Shown: piece after piece, positions 7,114-14,037 of the stretch
Layout of the letters: each line of letters opens with the position of its first letter
Numbering within the stretch: position 1 is the first letter of the stretch
Assembly (NCBI GenBank): GCA_001303545.1
Contig: LJUA01000030.1
Location: 1 to 19,897 of the forward strand
Length of the DNA stretch: 19,897 nt
Direction of reading: 5' to 3'
Source: Dehalococcoidia bacterium SM23_28_2
GTDB taxonomy: Bacteria; Chloroflexota; Dehalococcoidia; SM23-28-2
Notes under the pieces: generated by a model
Database searches by the model: none
The model's input: the letters and a program-made list of their open reading frames with translations, nothing else
Told to the model about the DNA's origin: nothing
Program-made: the position numbers and the translations under genes

Positions 7114-8084
7114 GGATAGGGAACAACGGTCGCTGAAAGGCCGGCCTCTTCGCCAGCCTCGGGGGTGGGCGAAGGTGTGGGCTCCTCCGGTATCTCCTCG
7201 GTTGGGGATTCCTCCGGCGTCACAGTTTCAGACGGAGTGGCGGTGGCCGTAGGGCTCTCCTCAGGTGTGACGGTCGGCGTCGCGCTGGGGGTCGCCGTCG
7301 CCGACGGGGCAGCGGTCGGTGTGGCGGATGGCACCGCGGTGGGCGTGGGCAGCAGTATTTGCTGGGCCTTGGCTCGTCCTACCCCAGCTATCTTAATTAG
7401 CTCGTCCAAGTCCTCAACCGCCTCAGGTGGCACGCTCTCCTTCACCTTGTTGAGAACCTCCTCCTGGTTGGCAAGTACCTCGTCGATCTGGGAGACATCC
7501 TCCAGCTCCAGCCCCTCAGGCTGGTCAAGGCTGTCCACCAACGCCGCTGTGTCCTCCTTCATTTGCTGGATATGCTGGATAACGGCTGGCTCGACGGGCC
7601 CTTTCTCCGCCTCCGTTTGGATTTCCTTCAATTGGGTCTTGATTCTCTCCACTTTCCCCTGGATATCGCTCACCACAGGCGCCGGCGTGCTGGTCGGCTC
7701 TATCTTGTTGACAACGACGGCTATCTCTTGAGAACCGCCGCCTCCACTCACAGCGAGTACGCCCGCCCAGACCGCGAAGGTTACCAGGGCAGCGCTGCCC
7801 AGCGCGGCAGGGGCCCAGCGCCAGAAGGGCCTGGCCGGTCGCGCGGTTAGCCGCCTCTGGCGGCGGACGGCCATGGCGGACAGAAAGCGCTCGCGAGCCG
7901 CCTGGGCGTAGAGCGGCGAGGGATCGACCTCATAGGCCCTCTGGAGGTTGCGAGCTGTATGCAGCAGAGGCTCGAGCTCGGCCGCCAGCCCCGGGTAGAG
8001 AGCCAGGCACTCCTCCACCGTGCTCTGGCCGCTCGCCAGCACCGCCAGGCACTCCTCCAGTACTTCCTCAAACCTTCTCTTCAT
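7110..8084 (-). CDS. Probable membrane anti-sigma factor with Thr/Pro-rich outer tail
   Basis: 324 residues, single-pass. The cytoplasmic part (1-90) has a short helical repeat-like segment (VLEECLAVLASGQSTVEECL, YPGLAAELEPLL), typical of proteins encoded right after ECF sigma genes in Chloroflexota and Actinomycetota, followed by a region like DUF5667. One membrane helix lies at ~92-113. Outside are a coiled-coil region (~138-220), a helix-hairpin-helix-like motif LIKIAGVGRAKAQQIL (~229-244), and a low-complexity Thr/Pro/Ser/Glu tail (~246-310) that could reach into or through the cell wall. It overlaps the upstream sigma gene by 17 bp, indicating translational coupling and, by family precedent, a role in holding that sigma factor inactive until an outside signal arrives. 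No zinc-finger anti-sigma motif (HxxxCxxC) is present, so the inhibition mode is unclear. Confidence 0.75.
   Translation of the reverse strand: MKRRFEEVLEECLAVLASGQSTVEECLALYPGLAAELEPLLHTARNLQRAYEVDPSPLYAQAARERFLSAMAVRRQRRLTARPARPFWRWAPAALGSAALVTFAVWAGVLAVSGGGGSQEIAVVVNKIEPTSTPAPVVSDIQGKVERIKTQLKEIQTEAEKGPVEPAVIQHIQQMKEDTAALVDSLDQPEGLELEDVSQIDEVLANQEEVLNKVKESVPPEAVEDLDELIKIAGVGRAKAQQILLPTPTAVPSATPTAAPSATATPSATPTVTPEESPTATATPSETVTPEESPTEEIPEEPTPSPTPEAGEEAGLSATVVPYP
7158..7349 (-). repeat. Low-complexity Thr/Pro/Ser repeat in the anti-sigma gene
   Basis: Degenerate hexanucleotide-type repeats encode PSATPTAAPSATATPSATPT and similar runs. This is a typical cell-wall-spanning spacer and may vary in length between strains. 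Confidence 0.7.
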
Positions 8085-8715
8085 AGCCTTCGGGCCTCTT
8101 GCCCAACAGCATCTCTCTCAGCTTCACGATCGCCTTATGCTGTATGACCTTCACATTGCCCCCGCTCTTCCCCAGGGCCCGTGCCGTCTCCGCCACCGAC
8201 AGCCCCGCTCCGAAGCGGAGGGCTATCACCTTTCGCTGGGCCTCGGGGAGGTTGCGGGTCGCCTCCATTACCTCGTCCAGCGCTAGTCGTGCCTCCACCG
8301 CCTCCTCCGGCCCCTGCGTGCCCACCGGCAAGCTTGGCGACAGGGGAGAAACCCTCCCCCGAGCGCCATCCCGCCGCTGATGGCTGACCACAGCGTTGTG
8401 GGCGATGCGAAACAGCCAAGCCGAGAACGGCACCTCCCGCCACTCGAACCGCTCCAGCGCATCCAGAACACGGATGAACACCTCTTCCGTTAAGTCCTCA
8501 GCATCACCCACGTTGCCGGTGCGAACCAGCATATAGCGGTAGACGCGCGGGAAATATTTATTATATAGCTCGGCGATGGCTTTCTCATCACCGACCCTAG
8601 CGGCGTCCACTAACAGGCGCTCGCCCTGGGCCTCAGAGCCGGGGTACAAGCGGTCATCCCTCCTGCGCCCGCCACCCTTGGCGGTCAGGCTGGCTACGCC
8701 GCCATCATACCCCAT
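8068..8715 (-). CDS. ECF-family RNA polymerase sigma factor
   Basis: About 215 residues from ATG 8715. Region 2 is clear (LYNKYFPRVYRYMLVRTG, DAEDLTEEVFIRVLDAL, FSAWLFRIAHNAVVSHQRR), covering core-polymerase binding and -10 recognition. Region 4 (LPEAQRKVIALRFGAGLSVAETARALGKSGGNVKVIQHKAIVKLRE) is the helix-turn-helix for the -35. Region 3 is absent, so it is ECF type. The frame is open back to GTG 8838, but an ECF-type promoter at 8731-8761 would start RNA near 8725, and a GGCGG site precedes ATG 8715, so the shorter start is chosen. It heads a two-gene operon with the anti-sigma gene (17-bp overlap). The same promoter motif is present before this gene and before the giant surface gene, suggesting autoregulation and direct control of that gene. 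Confidence 0.92.
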   Translation of the reverse strand: MGYDGGVASLTAKGGGRRRDDRLYPGSEAQGERLLVDAARVGDEKAIAELYNKYFPRVYRYMLVRTGNVGDAEDLTEEVFIRVLDALERFEWREVPFSAWLFRIAHNAVVSHQRRDGARGRVSPLSPSLPVGTQGPEEAVEARLALDEVMEATRNLPEAQRKVIALRFGAGLSVAETARALGKSGGNVKVIQHKAIVKLREMLLGKRPEGYEEKV

Positions 8716-8730
8716 ATTACCGCCATTGTA

Positions 8731-8761
8731 TAGAACGCCCGCTCCAACAATAAGGTTAACT
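8731..8761 (-). promoter_or_regulatory. ECF-type promoter of the sigma/anti-sigma operon
   Basis: On the minus strand, AGTTAACC (complement of 8754-8761), 16 bp, CGTTCTA (complement of 8731-8737). AAC-type -35 and CGT-type -10 elements at this spacing are typical for ECF sigma factors. It lies 16 bp upstream of ATG 8715. Confidence 0.65.
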
Positions 8762-8768
8762 TTCCCAG

Positions 8769-8822
8769 CATTTGCCCGATGACCCGCATCTGCCTGACGA
8801 CCCCCATTTGCCTGATGACCCG
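8769..8822. repeat. Three tandem 18-bp direct repeats between divergent promoters
   Basis: Units at 8769-8786, 8787-8804 and 8805-8822 follow CATYTGCCYGAYGACCCS and differ at four positions. They lie exactly between the -35 elements of the two diverging ECF-type promoters. If the sigma frame were extended to GTG 8838 they would encode hexapeptide repeats (GHQANG, GRQADA, GHRANA), but the promoter position argues they are noncoding, perhaps an operator array. Confidence 0.85.
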
Positions 8823-8864
8823 CCGCAGAGGCGACCACCCTGACCCACCGGCCGCCAGAATATT

Positions 8865-8895
8865 AGTTAACCTTTACTGACCCTCAGGCGTTTTA
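8865..8895 (+). promoter_or_regulatory. ECF-type promoter of the giant surface-protein gene
   Basis: AGTTAACC (8865-8872), 16 bp, CGTTTTA (8889-8895). It is identical in -35 and spacing to the promoter of the sigma operon, with one -10 difference, on the opposite strand. The start would be near 8902, giving a ~310-nt leader. Confidence 0.65.
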
Positions 8896-8933
8896 ATCAG
8901 TTGACAGCCATGGGTTATCCATGCCCCGGCCTC

Positions 8934-8961
8934 TTGACAAAAGCGAGGGTGGTTCGATAGA
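8934..8961 (+). promoter_or_regulatory. Possible second (sigma-70-type) promoter of the giant gene
   Basis: Perfect TTGACA (8934-8939), a 16-bp spacer and a weak GATAGA (8956-8961). Another TTGACA at 8901-8906 has no -10. This may give basal expression besides the ECF promoter. Confidence 0.3.
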
Positions 8962-9065
8962 GTCAGGCATTGGTGGTTTGAGGATGTGTGGTAGGGGAGG
9001 TGGTGCTCAACGCCTGGCGGAAGGGGATCTCAACAAGGTAGCGAATGACCGCACCGATAGCATGG

Positions 9066-9088
9066 CCTCTCTCCCCCTTCGGGGAGAG
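9066..9088 (+). other. Hairpin in the leader of the giant gene
   Basis: CTCTCCCC-CTTC-GGGGAGAG, an 8-bp perfect stem just before the riboswitch-like fold. No U-run follows, so it may be a structural or repeat-like element rather than a terminator. Confidence 0.45.
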
Positions 9089-9090
9089 AA

Positions 9091-9190
9091 GTCGTAAGCA
9101 AATCTGCGGTAAAGAGGGACGTAGACCGGCTGCCTTCAGCCTTCGGTTGAAGAGTAGCTGGTCTATTTGTTGTGCGCTCTTGCGCGCACA
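9091..9190 (+). ncRNA. Riboswitch-like leader element, possibly c-di-GMP-I (GEMM)-related
   Basis: Conserved-looking bases GCAAATC (9098-9104), then GGGACG (9116-9121), then a long hairpin. The hairpin has an outer stem AGACCGGCT (9123-9131)/AGCTGGTCT (9156-9164) and an inner stem CTTCAGCC-TTC-GGTTGAAG (9134-9152). AGCAAAT (9097-9103) can also pair with ATTTGTT (9165-9171). The order GCAAA..C, small hairpin, GGGACG, second arm with GUAGC on its 3' side matches the GEMM-I layout, but the canonical GACGCAAAG block is changed, so the ligand is uncertain. A TGTGCGC/GCGCACA hairpin (9171-9190) sits before the GGGGTGAG ribosome site and could be the expression platform. Confidence 0.42.
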
Positions 9191-9211
9191 TTCCTGAAAG
9201 TGGGGTGAGCT

Positions 9212-9940
9212 ATGAGTAGGCTCTTAAGCACGCGTAAGCGCCTCACGGCCCTAGGGCTGGTGGTGAGCGCTTTCGTTGTGGCACTGGCCGTACTGGGCGG
9301 CTTATGGGCTGCTAACCAGACGGCCACAGCTAATTCCAACGTAGGATTGGTGCATCTCAATCCTGACGGCAGTGTCTTCCCCGGCAACCCTTATTGCCCG
9401 GATACCACATGGGCTGCAGCCGGCACGGCCGTACCTACCTTTATTGAGCCCAGGCATGACTGCACCAACCTCGTTGGCCAGGACCACATCGTCCGCACCG
9501 ACACCCCCGATTCCGATTTCCCCACTCCGGACGGAACGTTCATCATAGACGGGGTCGGAACCATCCTCGCCCAGGGTCTGTGCGATGACGTGCTCGACTG
9601 TGGTGAGCCCGGCGACCCTGGTGAGCAGGCCTGGTGGTGCGACGATGACGGCGACGGCGATGTCGACGAAGACCCGGAGGACGGGGGCGTCGACAACGAC
9701 AACGACGGCACCGAGGATGGCGCGGGCGCCGCGCCGGGCAGCGGCGACTGTAGCGACGGCGTCGACAACGACGACGACACATTCATCGACGCTGACGACC
9801 CCGAATGCGCGCCCTTCATCGACGAGGACCCGACCGCCGACGATACCGACGATGAGACGACGGCACCGAGGATGGCGCGGGCGCCGTGCCGGGCAGCGGC
9901 GACTGCGACGATGGCACCGACAACGACGGCGGTGCCCTGA
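9212..9940 (+). CDS. Giant secreted Asp-rich protein, 5' part (frame broken near 9857)
   Basis: This piece encodes the signal peptide and the start of a very large exported protein. Residues 1-40 hold a basic start, a membrane helix (~12-33) and an ATA-N-like signal cleavage site. Then follow a Cys-containing globular segment and Asp-rich repeats such as WWCDDDGDGDVDED, DNDNDGTEDG and CSDGVDNDDDTFIDADDPEC. The CxDGxDNDxDxxID form is known from calcium- or metal-binding repeats (thrombospondin-3-like, MopE-like). After GATGAG at 9851-9856 one base appears to be missing. The correct reading moves to the frame of the next entry, and this frame degenerates into an Ala/Thr/Arg-rich tail before stopping at 9938-9940. 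If repaired, 9212-14028 makes about 1605 residues. A GGGGTGAG site precedes ATG 9212. Confidence 0.8.
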   Translation: MSRLLSTRKRLTALGLVVSAFVVALAVLGGLWAANQTATANSNVGLVHLNPDGSVFPGNPYCPDTTWAAAGTAVPTFIEPRHDCTNLVGQDHIVRTDTPDSDFPTPDGTFIIDGVGTILAQGLCDDVLDCGEPGDPGEQAWWCDDDGDGDVDEDPEDGGVDNDNDGTEDGAGAAPGSGDCSDGVDNDDDTFIDADDPECAPFIDEDPTADDTDDETTAPRMARAPCRAAATATMAPTTTAVP

Positions 9941-10340
9941 TAGACGCCGCCGACCCCAACTGCCAGGCCTTCATAGACGAGGACCCCGGTGGGGACGCCA
10001 ACGGCGACGGCTGCCCCGGTGTCTGCGGCGTTGACGACGATGGCGACACCGTCATCGACGAGGGCAGCGTCTACGACGACGACGAGGACGGCTCCAACGA
10101 CGAGGACGCGATCGACGGCATTGACACCGACGACGACGGCATGGAGGACGGCAGCGGGCCCGCCAGCCCCGGCTACGGCGACTGCGACGACGGCGTCGAC
10201 AACAACGACGACGACACCGACCTCGGCCCCGACCCCGGCTACATGAACGACCCCCAGTGCGACGCCTTCGACGGCGAGGACCCCGCCGACTTTGACGACG
10301 ACGCCGACACCGTGGCCGACGAGGACCCGGCCGGAAACAA
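9640..10340 (+). repeat. Asp-rich metal-binding repeat block in the giant gene
   Basis: Repeated GAC/GGC/GAG-rich codons encode CxDGxDNDxD and DDDGDxxxDED units. The frameshift near 9857 lies inside. A second, shorter block of the same kind is at about 11305-11620. Confidence 0.8.
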
Positions 10341-13300
10341 CGACCCGACCCTCGCCGACGAGTACTGCGCCATCATCCGGTCCTCCTACCCGGGCGAGAC
10401 CAACATCACGTTCGTCTACACCGGCGGCTCGGTTGTTATCCACAAGCAGTGGGACAAGCTCATGGACACCGTCATCCTCAAGAAGGATGACATACAGAAG
10501 GTGAGCGTGCCCGGCATCGGCAGCGTGGAGCTTCCCAAGGACGCCAACGGCAACGGCGAGCGCGACGCCGAGGACGCCCACCTGATGGACCACAACGGCG
10601 AGACCCAGAACCACGCGGTCATGTGGGACGAGGGTCGGAAGACGGATAGGTCCGCCGAGGGCCCCATCCGCCTGATCGACGTGGTCCACGGTCAGCACGC
10701 CGAGTGCGATGCCGATGACCCCCGCTGCGAGTGCCCCGAGGGCGACCCCTGGTGCTGGGAAGGCGACCACCCCACCACGGGCGCGGTAATGCTCGCCTTC
10801 ATCGAGTCCCCCAAGGGTTGCACCTACTTCACCAACCCCTCAACCATAGACCTCGACGACGACGGCGTTCCCGACCTGCAGCCCGGCGAGGCCGACTTCG
10901 GCACGGCGATGGCGGGCATCTCCGACTGGCGCGGCTTCTTCATCGGCCCGCAGTCGCTGCCGGCTGACGCTCAGCTCACCGCCGAGGCCCAGGCCGAGCT
11001 GGCCGCCCACCTCCTTGAGTCGCCGATGTCCAACAACGGCGACCCCGACACAGTCTTCTATGAGGCGGACTACGCCGGTGTGTACGTTGACACTACCTGC
11101 GAGGAGCAGGCCAGAATCATCTTCAAGGTCGGCTACCCCGACCTGGTCCAGTCTGACCCTCCGTTCCCTGAGCCCGAAGAGGTAACCATCAACTGGACGA
11201 CCGTCCAGCCAGCCAAGCAGCCCCAGATCCGCTGGGCTGGCGAGAAGATCGTCCTCGAGAAGCGCTGGGCGGTACCCGGCGAGTGGTACCCCGAGCCAGG
11301 CGGAATCGACGACGACGGCGACGGCTTGATCAACGAGGACAGCGGCGACGCCTCCACCGACGACGAAGACGGCGACGGCTGGATCGACGAGGACGGCCTC
11401 ACCGGCGAGGACGGCATGACCACCGGCGTGGACGACGACGGCGACCAGCACGAGGACGGCACCCGCGGCGTTCCGGGCGACGGCGAGTGCACCGACGGCA
11501 TCGACAACGACTCCGACACCAAGATCGATGGCGCTGACACCAACTGCCTGGCGGGCGCCGGCGTCGACGAGGACGTGATGGACGACGACGCCGACGGCCT
11601 GATCGACGAGGACCCGCTCGACCTCTGCCCGTACGCCGGCTACTACGTGAAGTACATCAAGCTCGACGGCCCCGGCGCATTGGTGTCAGGCCTTCCGGAC
11701 ATAATGGCCCCAACCGCCAGCGAGCCGGAGGTCGTGTGGACGACTGTCCAATCAGACTGTACCTCCGCTGCTATGTACGTCTCGGAGGAGCAGGGCCAGG
11801 TAGACGTCGATGCTGAGCTGATATCGCCCTACTGCTTGAGCTGTGGCCCCATCAACGAGCACGCCTTCCTGGTGTGGTACCTCAAGATCTACGAGCTCAA
11901 GCTCACCAACGTGCCCGGCGCGCGCACTCTGCACAACGACGGTCAGTTCAACGAAGCCGAGGGAGCCGACCTTCTCGACCCGACGGTTGGCGACGTCACG
12001 GAGGAGACCGTCAACGTCTCCCAGGACGCTCTCCTGCGCGTGCGGGTCAAGGGCTACTTCTTCGGCGGCAACGACAGCTGGCGCCCTGACATGTGCATAG
12101 ACGTCAACGGCGACGGCGACGGCGACGACGCCACCACCGACGACGTGCCCGGTGAGCCCTACCAGACTATCAGCCACGAGGGCTGCGCCTACCCCGACCA
12201 CATACTGGCCGCTGGCCACTGGGTGCTGCCCGATGACATTGCGGACCTAGCCGGCCCGCACCCCGACCGCATCCCCGACTACGACGTGATGAGCGAACCC
12301 AGCGTGTCGGCCACGGCCCTCATCGGGCCCAAGAGCACCCTGGACAGCCACGACGACGTAGTCAGGCAGGTCGTGCCCTGCGTGCAGCCCAAGACAGTCA
12401 AGGTCGGCGGCGTGGACGTCGTCATACCCAACTGGGACTGCACACGCAAGACCATTGACCCTGACGGCCAGATCACCGAGGCGGACGCCCTGATGCCACC
12501 GCTGAAGATCCTGGTTGCCCTTGACGATGAGGACGCCGGCTTCCTGAAGGCCGCCGACAAGGACACCGACGTGGGCATCACCAGCGCCTACCAGTCGTCG
12601 ATGATCCCGGCCAACATGAACATCCCCCAGCCCGCCAACAACTGCCGCTACGACTGGGACAGCTGGGGATTCTCCACAAACCCGCAGTACGACTACGAGT
12701 TCTACGACGTGCTCACCAAGACCGAGGACCCGGAGACGGGCCTGATCCGCGACTTCCACTTCTACACCGACAACCGCGGCGAGGGCTTCTTCTTCGCCAA
12801 CGGTGACTCCAACCTGACCTACGACGACTGCCGCACCGACCCGGTCACCGGCGCGCCTGACTGCAGCCAGGGCGACGTGGTGGGCATGAGCGAGATCACC
12901 GTCATCGGTGACTACCCCTACTGCCGCAAGCACACAGCCGTTGAGTCCAACGTGGTCACCAAGACCTGGGAGTGGGGCGGCGAAAAGACCGTTAGCGCCG
13001 AGAAGCTCGACGCCAACCACACGCGAATAATCGCCCACGTGAAGGACCGCGACGGCTACTGCAAGTGGGACAAGGGGCTCAAGCTTACCGTTGACCCCAT
13101 GGAGGTTCAGTTCTCGCCCAGCCTGAACCCGGTCGAAGGTGAAGAGATCACCTTTGAGATCGTCAACGGCATAGGGCACATACTCGGCGCCGACCTGGAC
13201 GGCATCTCGCCCAACGCCCTGTTCAGCGAGGATCCCACCCCGCTTGGCACGGCCAACGTCACCGGTTGGGAAGACGGCGTGCTCATCAACTCGGAAAAGG

Positions 13301-14028
13301 CCGTTGGCATGGCGGAGCACGTAGACCTGCTGGACGCCATCGACATGGCGGCACAAGAGCGACTGTCTGACGACGTCGCCGCCGAGTGCCAGGCCTGGGT
13401 GCTCATCGAGCATCCGGCGGGCGCCGAACTGGAAGTCAGCGTCTCCTTCGATGACCCCGAAGGCCGCATCATCCGCCACTACCCGCCGACTGAGTTGACA
13501 GTCTTCCTGCAGACCGGCTGGAACGACAGCTGCTACGCCGGCCCTGAGGGCGACATCGAGGACATCATGGACGACGCCGGCCTCCTTGAGGACCTGATAG
13601 CCGTTTACCGCCTCGACCCGCTCGACACGGCAGACCCGTGGGACGGCTACTTCCCGTCGAGCCCGGAGGCCTCTGACCTCGAGACCCTCATGCCGTACGA
13701 CCAGCTGTTCATCCTGACGGCCGCCAGCGGCTCCTGGTCGCAGGAGATCACTGTCGGCGCGCTGGCCAACGGCAAGGACGAGCAGGTCGACCTAGTTGTG
13801 GGCTGGAACAGCGTCTGCTACGCCGGCGGTCTCAAGACCACAGAAGAGGCCGTCAGCCCCATCGCAGGCGACTTCTCCATCATGTACAACCTGAGCTCCA
13901 GCGGATGGCTACGCTACATACCCGGCCGGCCGGAGGTCCCCGACACTCTCACTAGCCTCGACCGGTTCATGTCCGTCTTCCTGTTGGTGACAGCAGCGGA
14001 CGGCACCACCTGGGCGTTCGGTCCGTAG
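9886..14028 (+). CDS. Giant secreted Asp-rich protein, main part (continues from 9212 after a frameshift)
   Basis: About 1380 residues with no start or signal peptide of its own. The first in-frame codon usable as a start is GTG 9886, without a ribosome site, so this is the rest of the gene begun at 9212. Asp-rich repeats (about 9880-10340) are followed by a Cys-rich domain, a second Asp-rich block (about 11305-11620, DDDGDGLINED, ECTDGIDNDSDTKIDGADTNC), then several beta-rich domains with scattered Cys and Trp. Two copies of a GWN-Cys-Tyr-Ala-Gly module close the protein (about 13492-13745 and 13789-14025). The repeats should bind calcium outside the cell. No LPxTG or C-terminal membrane helix is present, so attachment may be indirect. 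By position and architecture it is an adhesin, sheath or S-layer-like protein. I do not recognise an enzyme domain. Confidence 0.8.
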   Translation: MPGSGDCDDGTDNDGGALIDAADPNCQAFIDEDPGGDANGDGCPGVCGVDDDGDTVIDEGSVYDDDEDGSNDEDAIDGIDTDDDGMEDGSGPASPGYGDCDDGVDNNDDDTDLGPDPGYMNDPQCDAFDGEDPADFDDDADTVADEDPAGNNDPTLADEYCAIIRSSYPGETNITFVYTGGSVVIHKQWDKLMDTVILKKDDIQKVSVPGIGSVELPKDANGNGERDAEDAHLMDHNGETQNHAVMWDEGRKTDRSAEGPIRLIDVVHGQHAECDADDPRCECPEGDPWCWEGDHPTTGAVMLAFIESPKGCTYFTNPSTIDLDDDGVPDLQPGEADFGTAMAGISDWRGFFIGPQSLPADAQLTAEAQAELAAHLLESPMSNNGDPDTVFYEADYAGVYVDTTCEEQARIIFKVGYPDLVQSDPPFPEPEEVTINWTTVQPAKQPQIRWAGEKIVLEKRWAVPGEWYPEPGGIDDDGDGLINEDSGDASTDDEDGDGWIDEDGLTGEDGMTTGVDDDGDQHEDGTRGVPGDGECTDGIDNDSDTKIDGADTNCLAGAGVDEDVMDDDADGLIDEDPLDLCPYAGYYVKYIKLDGPGALVSGLPDIMAPTASEPEVVWTTVQSDCTSAAMYVSEEQGQVDVDAELISPYCLSCGPINEHAFLVWYLKIYELKLTNVPGARTLHNDGQFNEAEGADLLDPTVGDVTEETVNVSQDALLRVRVKGYFFGGNDSWRPDMCIDVNGDGDGDDATTDDVPGEPYQTISHEGCAYPDHILAAGHWVLPDDIADLAGPHPDRIPDYDVMSEPSVSATALIGPKSTLDSHDDVVRQVVPCVQPKTVKVGGVDVVIPNWDCTRKTIDPDGQITEADALMPPLKILVALDDEDAGFLKAADKDTDVGITSAYQSSMIPANMNIPQPANNCRYDWDSWGFSTNPQYDYEFYDVLTKTEDPETGLIRDFHFYTDNRGEGFFFANGDSNLTYDDCRTDPVTGAPDCSQGDVVGMSEITVIGDYPYCRKHTAVESNVVTKTWEWGGEKTVSAEKLDANHTRIIAHVKDRDGYCKWDKGLKLTVDPMEVQFSPSLNPVEGEEITFEIVNGIGHILGADLDGISPNALFSEDPTPLGTANVTGWEDGVLINSEKAVGMAEHVDLLDAIDMAAQERLSDDVAAECQAWVLIEHPAGAELEVSVSFDDPEGRIIRHYPPTELTVFLQTGWNDSCYAGPEGDIEDIMDDAGLLEDLIAVYRLDPLDTADPWDGYFPSSPEASDLETLMPYDQLFILTAASGSWSQEITVGALANGKDEQVDLVVGWNSVCYAGGLKTTEEAVSPIAGDFSIMYNLSSSGWLRYIPGRPEVPDTLTSLDRFMSVFLLVTAADGTTWAFGP

Positions 14029-14037
14029 GAAGCGTAG

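Noticed and set aside
8769..8822. CRISPR-like array
   Set aside because: The 18-bp units are directly adjacent with no spacers, and no cas genes are present. They are tandem repeats in a promoter region.
9845..9862. Programmed ribosomal frameshift in the giant gene
   Set aside because: There is no slippery heptamer and no obvious downstream pseudoknot. A one-base indel restoring a near-identical repeat is simpler.
9391..10770. 459-codon minus-strand open frame rich in Val/Gly/Ala
   Set aside because: It is the reverse shadow of GAC/GGC/GTC-rich Asp repeats. It has no start signals or recognisable domain.
12247..13479. 410-codon minus-strand open frame
   Set aside because: Antisense to the giant gene, with His/Val/Gly-biased composition typical of a shadow frame; no ribosome site.
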